From Bacteroides stercorirosoris (GTDB lineage Bacteria; Bacteroidota; Bacteroidia; Bacteroidales; Bacteroidaceae), in assembly GCF_900142015.1 (NCBI RefSeq), contig NZ_FQZN01000007.1, positions 124,001 through 188,000 on the forward strand: 64,000 nucleotides of DNA, written 5' to 3'. Shown piece after piece: positions 50,032 to 59,147 of this stretch (position 1 is the stretch's first letter; the number at the start of each line of letters is the position of its first letter). Made by a program: the position numbers and the translations under genes. The notes beneath the pieces are model-generated. The model was not told the origin of the DNA. It worked only from the letters and a program-made list of their open reading frames with translations, and did not search any database.

Positions 50032-53000
50032 AAAAGATTATCCTTGCAATAATAGCCGGTATTATTCCGTTGGTGCTTCCGGCAGCTTCTACTGATTTTT
50101 GGTTCCGCCATTTCTCCGTGGAAGATGGATTATCCTCCAACTCTGTGCGTGCTATTATGCAGGATAAATATGGCTTTATGTGGCTTGGTACGGATGACGG
50201 CTTGAACCGTTACGACGGCACCACTATAAAGGTTTATAATCTGAATCCGCAAGGGTCTAATGATTATATCTCTTCTCTTTACGACACTACGGACAATATC
50301 TGGGTAGGGACAGAAGACGGGGTGTATATATTTGATTATGAAACGGAAAGCTTTGAACTATTCAAAGTATTGACAGCCCAGGGTGACAGCATTAAGAGCA
50401 ATGTGAATCATATTGCAGAAGACAGAGACGGCAACTTGTGGTTCTCGACAGTAGGGCAAGGTATTTTCAAGTATAATATATCCAAGCACTATCTGGAACA
50501 TTATGAATTTAAAGATGCCAATGGATTAATGGCGAGTGTGCTGGTTGATAGTGAAAATCAGATATGGGCGGTCACTAATTGGGGAAGCCCCACTGTGTCC
50601 AAGCTGAATAAGGCGGAGAATAAATTCGAGCCTTTCCCTATCACTTACGAAGCGGGGCAATATGACTCAAACTCTCTGGTCATGCTCGAAGACTCTGAAC
50701 ATGCACTGTGGCTGGGAACCTGGGAATGCGGTTTGCAGAAGATAGACAGATATACGGGTAAGGCAACCACTTATTTGCATCCGTCGGAAGGTAAGGGGGC
50801 TACTCATATCCACTCTTTGGTGGAATATGCTCCCCACCAACTATTGATAGGTTCGGATGACGGACTTTTGCTGTTTAATACACTTACATGCGAACATCAA
50901 CTGTTCACGGAGGACGAAACAAACCCTTATTCATTATCCAATCGTTTTGTCTATCCTATCGTAAAAGACCGTGAAGGCGGAATATGGGTCGGGACTTATT
51001 ACGGTGGGGTGAATTATCTTTCGCCTAATACCGGGCAGTTTGAATGCTTTGCCCATTCGCGCTTTTTCAATTCGGTGAATGGAACCGTTATCGGGCGCTT
51101 CTGTGAAGATTCTTACGGGCATATCTGGATAGCCTCTGATGATGGAGGGCTGAGCCGCTTCTCTCCCAAGGATAAACAATTCACTCATTATATGCCCGAT
51201 GAGCACAGAAATAGTCTTTCTTACCATAATGTGCATGCTCTTTGTATGGATGATGGTGATTTATGGATTGGCACCTATACGGGAGGAGTCAACGTGCTGA
51301 ATACGAAAACAGGCGCGTTCAGGGTATATACCACCAGAGGAGGAGACTTGACCACCCTTGACGGCACCAGTTCTTACGCCATCTTCCGTGACCGGGAGAA
51401 GCGGATATGGGTGACTTCTATGGCAGGAATAAACTTGTATAACCGTGAAGAAGACAATTTTGTCCGCGTCAAAGACTTAGAATCGCTGACCATCGATATA
51501 GATCAGGATGCCGATGGCAATATCTGGTTCTCTACGCAGGGGAAGGGTTTGTTTAAGTATAATCCGGATAAAAAGACTTGGAAGAACTACGTGCACAGCA
51601 ATGTTCCCGGTGCATTGGTTAACGACCAGGTGAATTGCGTGCTGATAGATGGCAACGGAAATATGTGGGTGGGGACGATGAACGGGCTTTGCAAGTATAA
51701 TGCTGGGGAAGACCGGTTTGAAGCGATACCTCTGGATATTCCCAGTCGTAACATTTGCGGTATCGTTGAAGATCAGCATGTGCTGTGGCTGACCACGACG
51801 AAAGGGCTGGTTCGTTACGCTCCCGGCGAGAGTTGTCAGGTCTTCACGCGCAGCGACGGGTTGCAGAGCGAACAATTTTTGCCTAATGCTGCTTTGAAGG
51901 CTTCCGACGGTAAGATATATGTCGGCTCGGTCAATGGCTTCAATGCTTTTTATCCTTATCAGATTAAGACAAACAGAGTGCTTCCTCCGGTTATCATTAC
52001 AGGATTGGAAATCTTCAACAAAGAAATCCGGATAGGAGATAAGAAGTTGCCGAAAGCCCTGAACCGGATGACGGAACTTGATTTGTCTTATAAAGACCAT
52101 GTTTTCAGCCTGCTCTATGCTTCATTGAGTTATTGCACACCCGAAAAGAACCAGTATGCCTATAAATTGGAAGGTTTTGACAAAGACTGGAATTATGTAG
52201 GTTCACAGAATAAAGCCACTTATACCAATCTGCCGGCGGGAACTTACACCTTTAAAGTGAAAGCTACTAATAATGACGGGATTTGGAGCGATCAGGAAGC
52301 AAGTCTGAAAATAATCATCCACCCTCCTTTCTATTGGAGCACGGCTTCAAAGATTCTTTATTTCATATTGATATGCATAGGGCTGACTTTCTTTATCCGT
52401 TTCCTGTTGAAACGGACGGAAAAGAAACATACTGCGGAAATCAATCAGCTGAATGTGAGTAAAGAGAAGGAAGTGCATGAAGCTAAGATTAAGTTCTTCA
52501 CGATGATAGCCCATGAAATCCGTACTCCGGTTTCGCTCATTATCGGTCCTTTGGAGAAGATTATGAAATCATCCATACCGATGTCGCCAGTGTTGCGGGA
52601 TGACCTGAATATTATCGACCGTAATAGCCAAAGACTGTTGTTTCTGGTCAATCAGCTGCTGGATTTCCGTAAAGTGGAACAGGAGGGAATCACCATTAAA
52701 TATACTTCGCAGAATATACGCCAGTTACTGCAAGCGGTTTGTGAGCGTTTCAAACCGTTCATCACCCAGCATGGCGCTCATTTGGAAGTGGAATATCCCG
52801 ATGCTGATTTTACGGCTATGGTGGATAGTGAGGCGATCACCAAACTGATAAGCAATCTGCTGACGAATGCAAGTAAATATACCAAGGATAAGGTCGTCCT
52901 CTCGTGCATTGTACAGCCGGAACAGCATACCTTTGTGATTAAAGTGACTGACAACGGAATAGGTATCAGCAAAGAAGACCAAGAGAAAATCTTCAGGCCT

Positions 53001-54008
53001 TTCTATCAGGCGATGGACAATAAACCCGGCACCGGTATCGGGCTTAGTATCGTGAAAAGCATTGTAGAATCGCATAACGGTTGCATCGAAGTTGAATCCG
53101 AAATCAACAAAGGCTCCTCTTTCATTGTGACGCTGCCCATTGAGCAAGCAGGGGCGGCGGTGCAGGAAGGGGAGACGAGCGTTCTCAATCCGGCAATTCC
53201 GGAAGATATTCTGTTGGAAAGTCTGCCGGTGACAGCTTCCAAGGATAAACCGGTCATGCTGATTGTGGACGACAACGAAGAAATGCTGAATTTTCTTTCA
53301 AGCAGTTTCTCCGGTCAATATTCCATTCTGACGGCGGAAGACGGAGCGGAGGCGCTGGAGAAGCTGAGAGAGAATGAAGTGACCTTGATAGTAAGCGACT
53401 GGATGATGCCACGCATGGATGGAGTGGAATTCTGTAAGGCGTTGCGGGCCGACCAGGCCATCAGCCATATCCCGTTCATCCTGCTGACAGCCAAGACGGA
53501 TACAAACTCCAAGATAGAAGGCATGGACTGCGGTGCGGATGCTTATATCGAGAAACCTTTCTCTGTGCAGTATCTGGAAGCATGTATCAGGAATCTTCTC
53601 GATTTACGTAATCTGCTGCGTCAGAAATTCTCTAAAATGCCGATGGTACCTTTGAACAGTATTGCCAGCAACTCGGTGGATAATAAATTCCTGACCCGCA
53701 TCAATGAGATTATAGAACAGAATTTCTCTAATCCGGAACTGACGGTCGATTTCCTGGCGGAACAGCTTTGCATCAGCCGTTCAGGTTTGTTTGCCAAGAT
53801 AAAGACGCTGGCCAATATCACTCCGAACGAGTTGATACAGATAGTGCGGTTGAAGAAAGCGGCAGCCCTGCTTACGGAAAACAAATACCGGATTAATGAA
53901 ATCTGCTATATGGTAGGTTTTAATAATCCATCCTATTTTGCGAAGTGTTTTCAGAAACAGTTTGGCATAAAACCAGGGGAGTTTGTTAATAATGCGAGCA
54001 TTGGTTGA
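50028..54008 (+). CDS. hybrid two-component system sensor/regulator of the PUL
   Basis: A 1326-residue HTCS protein. A signal sequence is followed by a periplasmic sensor of two seven-bladed propellers (repeats of the form GGIWVGTYYGGV and DLWIGTYTGGV), a Y_Y_Y domain (about 690-765, YAYKLEGFDKDWNYVG), one transmembrane helix (about 775-797), HisKA with MIAHEIRTPVSL, HATPase (LLTNASKYT, GTGIGLSIVKS), a receiver with the phospho-acceptor in LIVSDWMMPRMDG, and a C-terminal AraC helix-turn-helix (SRSGLFAKIKTLANITPNEL). It senses a degradation product directly in the periplasm and activates the PUL. It overlaps the EamA gene by ATGA and ends the operon. Confidence 0.96.
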   Translation: MKKIILAIIAGIIPLVLPAASTDFWFRHFSVEDGLSSNSVRAIMQDKYGFMWLGTDDGLNRYDGTTIKVYNLNPQGSNDYISSLYDTTDNIWVGTEDGVYIFDYETESFELFKVLTAQGDSIKSNVNHIAEDRDGNLWFSTVGQGIFKYNISKHYLEHYEFKDANGLMASVLVDSENQIWAVTNWGSPTVSKLNKAENKFEPFPITYEAGQYDSNSLVMLEDSEHALWLGTWECGLQKIDRYTGKATTYLHPSEGKGATHIHSLVEYAPHQLLIGSDDGLLLFNTLTCEHQLFTEDETNPYSLSNRFVYPIVKDREGGIWVGTYYGGVNYLSPNTGQFECFAHSRFFNSVNGTVIGRFCEDSYGHIWIASDDGGLSRFSPKDKQFTHYMPDEHRNSLSYHNVHALCMDDGDLWIGTYTGGVNVLNTKTGAFRVYTTRGGDLTTLDGTSSYAIFRDREKRIWVTSMAGINLYNREEDNFVRVKDLESLTIDIDQDADGNIWFSTQGKGLFKYNPDKKTWKNYVHSNVPGALVNDQVNCVLIDGNGNMWVGTMNGLCKYNAGEDRFEAIPLDIPSRNICGIVEDQHVLWLTTTKGLVRYAPGESCQVFTRSDGLQSEQFLPNAALKASDGKIYVGSVNGFNAFYPYQIKTNRVLPPVIITGLEIFNKEIRIGDKKLPKALNRMTELDLSYKDHVFSLLYASLSYCTPEKNQYAYKLEGFDKDWNYVGSQNKATYTNLPAGTYTFKVKATNNDGIWSDQEASLKIIIHPPFYWSTASKILYFILICIGLTFFIRFLLKRTEKKHTAEINQLNVSKEKEVHEAKIKFFTMIAHEIRTPVSLIIGPLEKIMKSSIPMSPVLRDDLNIIDRNSQRLLFLVNQLLDFRKVEQEGITIKYTSQNIRQLLQAVCERFKPFITQHGAHLEVEYPDADFTAMVDSEAITKLISNLLTNASKYTKDKVVLSCIVQPEQHTFVIKVTDNGIGISKEDQEKIFRPFYQAMDNKPGTGIGLSIVKSIVESHNGCIEVESEINKGSSFIVTLPIEQAGAAVQEGETSVLNPAIPEDILLESLPVTASKDKPVMLIVDDNEEMLNFLSSSFSGQYSILTAEDGAEALEKLRENEVTLIVSDWMMPRMDGVEFCKALRADQAISHIPFILLTAKTDTNSKIEGMDCGADAYIEKPFSVQYLEACIRNLLDLRNLLRQKFSKMPMVPLNSIASNSVDNKFLTRINEIIEQNFSNPELTVDFLAEQLCISRSGLFAKIKTLANITPNELIQIVRLKKAAALLTENKYRINEICYMVGFNNPSYFAKCFQKQFGIKPGEFVNNASIG

Positions 54009-54036
54009 ATTTAATTCATAACGGTATAGAAATGAG

Positions 54037-54134
54037 TTTTCACCACAGAGTAACACAGAGTATCACGGAGTTCTATTCTTTTGATTTCAAATTGATTAAA
54101 CTCTGTGATACTCTGTGTTACTCTGTGGTGAAAA
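54037..54134. terminator. long inverted repeat (CACCACAGA family) after the PUL operon
   Basis: Arms 54037-54072 and 54098-54134 (ttttcaccacagagtaacac and complement) form a stem of about 33 bp around a 26-base loop, ending in AAAA/TTTT. It starts about 30 bases after the stop of the hybrid sensor gene and may act as its terminator. It belongs to the same repeat family as 26542-26616. Confidence 0.7.
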
Positions 54135-54248
54135 GATTCATAACCCGACAGATGAGAATTGGCAGAATTGATTTGTTTTTTTGCATACTTTTCGTGTAAT
54201 TATTCTTATTCTTTTCTTACTTTTGTAAGTTGACTAAATTCAAATGAC

Positions 54249-57200
54249 ATGAATAAGAAATTACTTTTATCCTTATTCGTTCTGTTCGGTGCATCTGCAT
54301 GCCTCTCTGCGGCAGATGAGGCGCGTTTGTTGCGCTTTCCGGCAACGAACGGCAGTGAGATTGTGTTCTCGTATGCAGGTGATCTCTACAAAGTACCTGT
54401 CACGGGAGGAGAGGCACAGCGCCTGACTTCGCATGTGGGATACGAAATGTTCCCCCGTTTCTCACCGGATGGCAAGACGATTGCCTTTACCGGTCAGTAT
54501 GATGGCAATACGGAAGTGTACGCCATACCCTCCACAGGCGGTGAACCGCAACGCCTTACTTACACCGCGACCAATGCACGTGATGATTTGGGCGACCGCA
54601 TGGGACCTAATAATATCGTAATGGCATGGAGCCCCGACGGCAAGCAAATCGTATATCGTAACCGCATCAGCAGTGGCTTTTCCGGTAAACTCTATACCGT
54701 TGACCGTGAAGGCGGTTTGCCCGAAGCCATTCCCTTGCCTGAAGGCGGTTTCTGTAGCTACTCTCCCGACGGCAAGCAGTTGGCCTACAACCGTACCATG
54801 CGCGAATTCCGTACCTGGAAATACTATAAGGGTGGCATGGCGGATGACATCTGGATATACAATCCCGCCGCGAAATCGGTAGAGAACGTTACGAACAACG
54901 TCGCTCAGGACATCTTCCCTATGTGGATTGGAGATGATATCTTCTTCCTTTCCGACCGCGACCGTACGATGAATATCTTCGTCTACAACACGAAGACCCG
55001 GCAAACGGCAAAGGTGACCGATTTCACCGAATATGATGTCAAGTTTCCGAGTGCTTCCGGCAATACCATTGTGTTTGAGAATGGCGGATACATCTATAAG
55101 ATGGACGCTTCCACCCGCCAACCGCAGAAAGTGAGCATCAGTCTTGCTTCCGATAATATCTATGCCCGTGATGATATCAAGAAAGGGGCCAAATATATAA
55201 CGTCTGTCAGCACCTCTCCGGATGGAGAGCGGGTGGCGATCACGGCACGCGGAGAAGTGTTCAACCTTCCGGCAACCAAAGGAGTGACCAAGAATATCAC
55301 GCGCACTCCGGGTGCGCACGAGCGCAGCGCCCAATGGTCGCCCGACGGTAAATCCATCGCTTATATCTCCGATGCTACGGGAGAGACGGAGCTTTATCTG
55401 CAAGATGCCGTAGAAGGCAATCCGGTGCAACTGACCAAGAATAATGATACGTATATCCGTACTTTTGAGTGGAGTCCGGACAGTAAGACGATTGTTTATA
55501 CCGACCGTAAGAACCGCATCAATCTGTTGGACGTGGCCTCACGCCGTGTGACCATGCTGTTGCAAGACCCGGTGAGCGAACCGGAGGATGTCACCTTCTC
55601 ACCGGACAGTAAGTGGCTGACCTACACCCGGGATGTGGATAATGAAATCACCATTGTGTACGTCTATAACATTGCCGATAAAAAGGAGTATCCGGTAACG
55701 GACAAATGGTATAATTCCTCTTCGCCGGTATTCAGCACGGATGGGAAATATCTGATATTCTCGTCTGCCCGCGATTTCAATCCCACTTATGGCTGGCTGG
55801 AGTGGAACCATGTCTATAATAATATGTATGGAGTTTATATAGCCCTGTTGGCGAAAGATACCCCGTCACCTTTCTTGCAGAAGGATGCCGGTGTGAACAA
55901 CAGCACTGAAAGCGAAACTCCGAAAGCAGCTGCTGACAAAAACTCCGGCAAGAAAGATGCGAAAGCGGAAGCAAATCCCGTTTCTCTTGTGAAGTTCACT
56001 CCCGAAGGCATTACCGAACGTATCATTAAACTGCCTGTTGCCGCTTCTTATTATGGTAGTTTCTATTCCGACGGAAAGAAAGTCTATTACTGGGGGCGTG
56101 GCGGTACGAAAGTCTTCGACTTGGGAGAACAGAAAGAAGAAACGGTTGCCGATGGCGCTATGATGTTTGTCACTCCGGGCAGCAAGAAGGCCACGTTCTA
56201 TAAGGACGAGCAAGTCTATGTGACGGATATTCCCACCGGACAGGCTAATCTGAGCACTTCTGTTAATCTGGATAATATGTCTATCCCCGTAGATTATCCC
56301 AAGGAGTGGGCGCAGATTTTTGATGAGGCTTGGCGTGCTTATCGCGATGGTTTCTATCTGGAGAATATGCATGGAGTGGACTGGAAAGCCATCAAACAGA
56401 AATATGCCGTCCTGTTGCCTTATGCAAAAACACGTCTTGACTTGAACTATATCATAGGTGAGATGATCGGTGAACTGAATTGCGGTCATGCATACGTCAA
56501 TCCGGGCGAGACTGAAAAGCCGAAACGTATTAAGACCGGTTTGCTGGGCGCAGAGATTTCTGCTGACAAGAGCGGTTTCTTCCGCTTGGAAAAGATTCTG
56601 ACCGGAGCCTCCTGGAGCAAGGAACTGCGTTCTCCGCTGACCGAACCGGGCATTGAAGCCAAAGCTGGAGACTATATCGTGGCGATTGATGGTGTGTCGA
56701 CTAATTCAGTAAAGAACCTGTATGCTTTGTTGGTTGGCAAAGCCGGTGTGCCGACAGAAATCTCGTTGAACACTAAACCTCAGTTGGCCGGTGCCCGAAA
56801 GATTGTAATCAGTCCGATTGAAGATGAATATCCTCTTTATCATTACAATTGGGTGCAGAATAATCTGAAAAAGGTGGATGAGGCTTCGAAAGGCCGCATC
56901 GGCTATATCTATATCCCCGACATGGGACCGGAAGGGTTGAATGAATTTGCCCGTTACTTCTATCCCCAACTTGATAAGGAAGGGCTGATTATAGACGACC
57001 GTGCCAACGGTGGCGGAAATGTTTCACCGATGATTCTGGAACGGTTGTCCCGTGAGCCTTATCGTGTGACGATGCGTCGTGGCTCCACTAAGACGGGTAC
57101 TGTGCCCGATGCCGTGCAGGTGGGACCGAAAGTTTGCCTGATTAATAAATATTCAGCTTCCGACGGTGACCTCTTCCCGTGGGGTTTCCGTGCGCTGGGA

Positions 57201-57500
57201 CTCGGAAAGTTGATTGGTACACGTACCTGGGGTGGAATTGTAGGTATCAGCGGTCCGCTTCCTTATATGGACGGTACGGATATTCGTGTGCCATTCTTCA
57301 CCAGTTATGACCCGAAGACGGGGCAGTGGATTATCGAAAACCACGGTGTGGACCCGGATATCCTGATTGATAATGATCCGGTGAAGGAATGGAACGGAGA
57401 AGATGAACAACTCAACAAGGCCATCGAAGAGGTGATGAAGGAATTGCAGAACCGCAAACCGTTGCCGCCTGTTCCGGCTCCGAGGGATTTCAGTAAGTAG
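54249..57500 (+). CDS. tricorn-like S41 family protease, exported
   Basis: A 1083-residue protein with a Sec signal ending near LSAAD. Residues 25-560 form beta-propeller blades with the WD40-like/TolB pattern (FPRFSPDGKTIAFTG, WSPDGKQIVY, AQWSPDGKSIAY). A Lys/Glu-rich linker lies near 555-580. The C-terminus holds the tricorn core, a PDZ domain (about 760-850, AGDYIVAIDGVSTNSV) and the S41 peptidase with GLIIDDRANGGGNVSP and the catalytic Ser in NKYSASDGDLFPWGFR. Such enzymes degrade peptides in the periplasm. It is separated from the PUL by an inverted repeat and has its own spacer, so it is probably a separate unit that may still help peptide use. Confidence 0.9.
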   Translation: MNKKLLLSLFVLFGASACLSAADEARLLRFPATNGSEIVFSYAGDLYKVPVTGGEAQRLTSHVGYEMFPRFSPDGKTIAFTGQYDGNTEVYAIPSTGGEPQRLTYTATNARDDLGDRMGPNNIVMAWSPDGKQIVYRNRISSGFSGKLYTVDREGGLPEAIPLPEGGFCSYSPDGKQLAYNRTMREFRTWKYYKGGMADDIWIYNPAAKSVENVTNNVAQDIFPMWIGDDIFFLSDRDRTMNIFVYNTKTRQTAKVTDFTEYDVKFPSASGNTIVFENGGYIYKMDASTRQPQKVSISLASDNIYARDDIKKGAKYITSVSTSPDGERVAITARGEVFNLPATKGVTKNITRTPGAHERSAQWSPDGKSIAYISDATGETELYLQDAVEGNPVQLTKNNDTYIRTFEWSPDSKTIVYTDRKNRINLLDVASRRVTMLLQDPVSEPEDVTFSPDSKWLTYTRDVDNEITIVYVYNIADKKEYPVTDKWYNSSSPVFSTDGKYLIFSSARDFNPTYGWLEWNHVYNNMYGVYIALLAKDTPSPFLQKDAGVNNSTESETPKAAADKNSGKKDAKAEANPVSLVKFTPEGITERIIKLPVAASYYGSFYSDGKKVYYWGRGGTKVFDLGEQKEETVADGAMMFVTPGSKKATFYKDEQVYVTDIPTGQANLSTSVNLDNMSIPVDYPKEWAQIFDEAWRAYRDGFYLENMHGVDWKAIKQKYAVLLPYAKTRLDLNYIIGEMIGELNCGHAYVNPGETEKPKRIKTGLLGAEISADKSGFFRLEKILTGASWSKELRSPLTEPGIEAKAGDYIVAIDGVSTNSVKNLYALLVGKAGVPTEISLNTKPQLAGARKIVISPIEDEYPLYHYNWVQNNLKKVDEASKGRIGYIYIPDMGPEGLNEFARYFYPQLDKEGLIIDDRANGGGNVSPMILERLSREPYRVTMRRGSTKTGTVPDAVQVGPKVCLINKYSASDGDLFPWGFRALGLGKLIGTRTWGGIVGISGPLPYMDGTDIRVPFFTSYDPKTGQWIIENHGVDPDILIDNDPVKEWNGEDEQLNKAIEEVMKELQNRKPLPPVPAPRDFSK

Positions 57501-57525
57501 TCTTACGGACTTTGTCACATGGTGT

Positions 57526-57590
57526 ATATGCCATTTTATGGGAAGAACCCTAAATTGTCTTTCTATAAAATGGCATATTCTTTTCTTTAT
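57526..57590 (+). terminator. terminator of the tricorn-like protease gene
   Basis: ATATGCCATTTTAT (57526-57539) pairs with ATAAAATGGCATAT (57565-57578), a perfect 14-bp stem, followed by the T-rich TCTTTTCTTTAT. It begins 26 bases after the stop codon. Confidence 0.8.
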
Positions 57591-57607
57591 CTCACAGAGG
57601 TTTTTAA

Positions 57608-57720
57608 TATATTTGTCAGCACTCCGTCACTGTTGGTATAAGAAGCAGATATATAGGATGTTATTTGTGCTGATGACAGTGACGACAAGTGCTGATAAAT
57701 GTTTTGTCGTCACTCTTTTC
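57608..57720 (+). promoter_or_regulatory. promoter followed by two competing hairpins, possible attenuator or small RNA
   Basis: TATATTTG (57608-57615) fits the -7 consensus. Directly after it, tcagcactccgtcactgt (57616-57633) can pair with acagtgacgacaagtgctga (57676-57695). The middle part of the latter, AGTGACGACAA (57678-57688), can instead pair perfectly with TTGTCGTCACT (57704-57714), which is followed by CTTTTCG. The two folds exclude each other. The next gene downstream is the NigD-like gene at 58194. Confidence 0.45.
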
Positions 57721-57910
57721 GTTCTGTTTGTTTACAAAATATCCGATTAATATCCTTGTAATCAGGTTATAATGCTGTTTTTTACATTTGTGGTTGATAT
57801 TGGTGCGAATGCTCTGTTCTTGTTGATATACTATGGGACTTCATTGCTTCGAAATGAAGTCACTGCTCCCAGTTCTACACACATGAAGTTTGTTTCCTAT
57901 AGTGGGATGG

Positions 57911-58080
57911 CAGTTCCCCTTCATGGGTACGACAGTTCCCCTTCATGGGAACGACAGTTCCTCTTCATGGGAACGACGGTTTCCCTTCATGGGAACGATG
58001 GTTTCCCTTCATGGGAACGGTCGTTCCTTTTTATAGGCACTGCATTATCTCTTTATAGACACTGTATTATCTGCTTATCT
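57911..58080. repeat. 22-bp-period tandem array (about seven to eight units)
   Basis: CTTCATGGG occurs at 57919, 57941, 57963, 57985 and 58007, every 22 bases; the pattern continues as tttatagRcactgYattatc at 58030 and 58052, again 22 bases apart. No unique spacers, no credible ORF. It fills the gap before the NigD-like gene. Confidence 0.88.
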
Positions 58081-58193
58081 CTATCTAAAAGACATTATTG
58101 TTAATTAACAATATGCGATGCAGTCTTTCTTTCAATATCTCATTTCTATAACGTAGAAAGTTATTTTTAATGTTTAATTGGAGGAACCAAACT

Positions 58194-58946
58194 ATGAAAT
58201 TTAATTCTGTATTTAGTAAAGCACTTTTGATTACGGGGGCTATAGTTTGTACTATAGGTTTACAGTCCTGTCTGGACGACGATGATAACAATTATTATTA
58301 CCTAAGATATCCGAACGCCCTTGTAACAGTGAAGAGTGACGCTGAGGGTTCGATGTTTTTGCAGTTGGATGATAAGACAACCTTGTTGCCGACCAATGTG
58401 AAAAAATCTCCTTTTGGGGATAAAGAAGTCAGAGCGTTGGTGAATTATGATGAAGTAGACGAATCGAGCGGCGATTACAATAAAGCCGTCCATATCAACT
58501 GGATAGACAGTATCCTTACAAAACCCATCGCACCGGATTTGGGAGAAGAAAATGATGAGGTGTATGGCACTGACCCTGTGGAGATTATAAACGATTGGGT
58601 GACTCTTGCAGAAGACGGTTATCTGACGCTTCGTTTCAGGACTGTATGGGGAGGTCAGAAAAAACATTTCGTGAACCTGTTGCTGAGCCAGGGCTCGGAA
58701 AATCCTTATGAAGTAGAGTTCCGTCATAATGCGTATGGCGATGTCTATGGAACAACAGACGACGGGCTGGTTGCCTTTAAGTTGGACGGACTGCCCGATA
58801 CAGAAGGTAAAACGGTTAAACTGAAGCTGAAATGGAAGTCATTCAGTGGTGAGAAGTCAGCGGAATTTGATTATTGCACCCGTAAATCCGTTACACCGAG
58901 TAACCCGGAGGCGGCAGCGGTAAGAAGTAATTTGAAATTAGAATAG
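58194..58946 (+). CDS. NigD-like lipoprotein
   Basis: About 250 residues from the ATG at 58194, preceded by GGAGGAACC; an in-frame ATG at 58170 is less likely. A lipoprotein signal (lipobox GLQSC) is followed by acidic residues LDDDDNNYYY, a beta-barrel-like N-terminal domain (ALVTVKSDAEGSMFLQLDD) and a C-terminal domain (DGYLTLRFRTVWGGQKKHFV), the pattern of NigD1/NigD2 proteins first noted in a bacteriocin locus of Bacteroides. Their function is unclear. It stands alone with a strong terminator after it and a 690-bp repeat-rich region before it. Confidence 0.83.
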   Translation: MKFNSVFSKALLITGAIVCTIGLQSCLDDDDNNYYYLRYPNALVTVKSDAEGSMFLQLDDKTTLLPTNVKKSPFGDKEVRALVNYDEVDESSGDYNKAVHINWIDSILTKPIAPDLGEENDEVYGTDPVEIINDWVTLAEDGYLTLRFRTVWGGQKKHFVNLLLSQGSENPYEVEFRHNAYGDVYGTTDDGLVAFKLDGLPDTEGKTVKLKLKWKSFSGEKSAEFDYCTRKSVTPSNPEAAAVRSNLKLE

Positions 58947-58975
58947 TTTTTTTCGTGAAACTGTGATTGATAAGT

Positions 58976-59014
58976 GGAAGGATGTCCGTAGTTTTGGGCA
59001 TCCTTCCTTTTTTT
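58976..59014 (+). terminator. Rho-independent terminator of the NigD-like gene
   Basis: GGAAGGATG (58976-58984) pairs with CATCCTTCC (58999-59007), extended by partly matched inner bases, then a run of seven T. Confidence 0.9.
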
Positions 59015-59056
59015 ATGCTCAATTTCGTTTGAAATGAAACTTTAGAGAATCAATGT

Positions 59057-59087
59057 ATTGCCGCTTTTTTTTTAATCTTTATATTTG
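59057..59087 (+). promoter_or_regulatory. Bacteroidales promoter of the GMP synthase-like gene
   Basis: ATTG at 59057-59060 (for TTTG) and TATATTTG at 59080-59087 are separated by 19 bases, the spacing of the primary sigma factor promoters in Bacteroides. The ATG of the next gene is 60 bases downstream. Confidence 0.6.
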
Positions 59088-59147
59088 CGGATGAATTGAA
59101 AGTAAAGTCAAACTATTAGCAATATAATAATTAAAAAACGAAATCAG

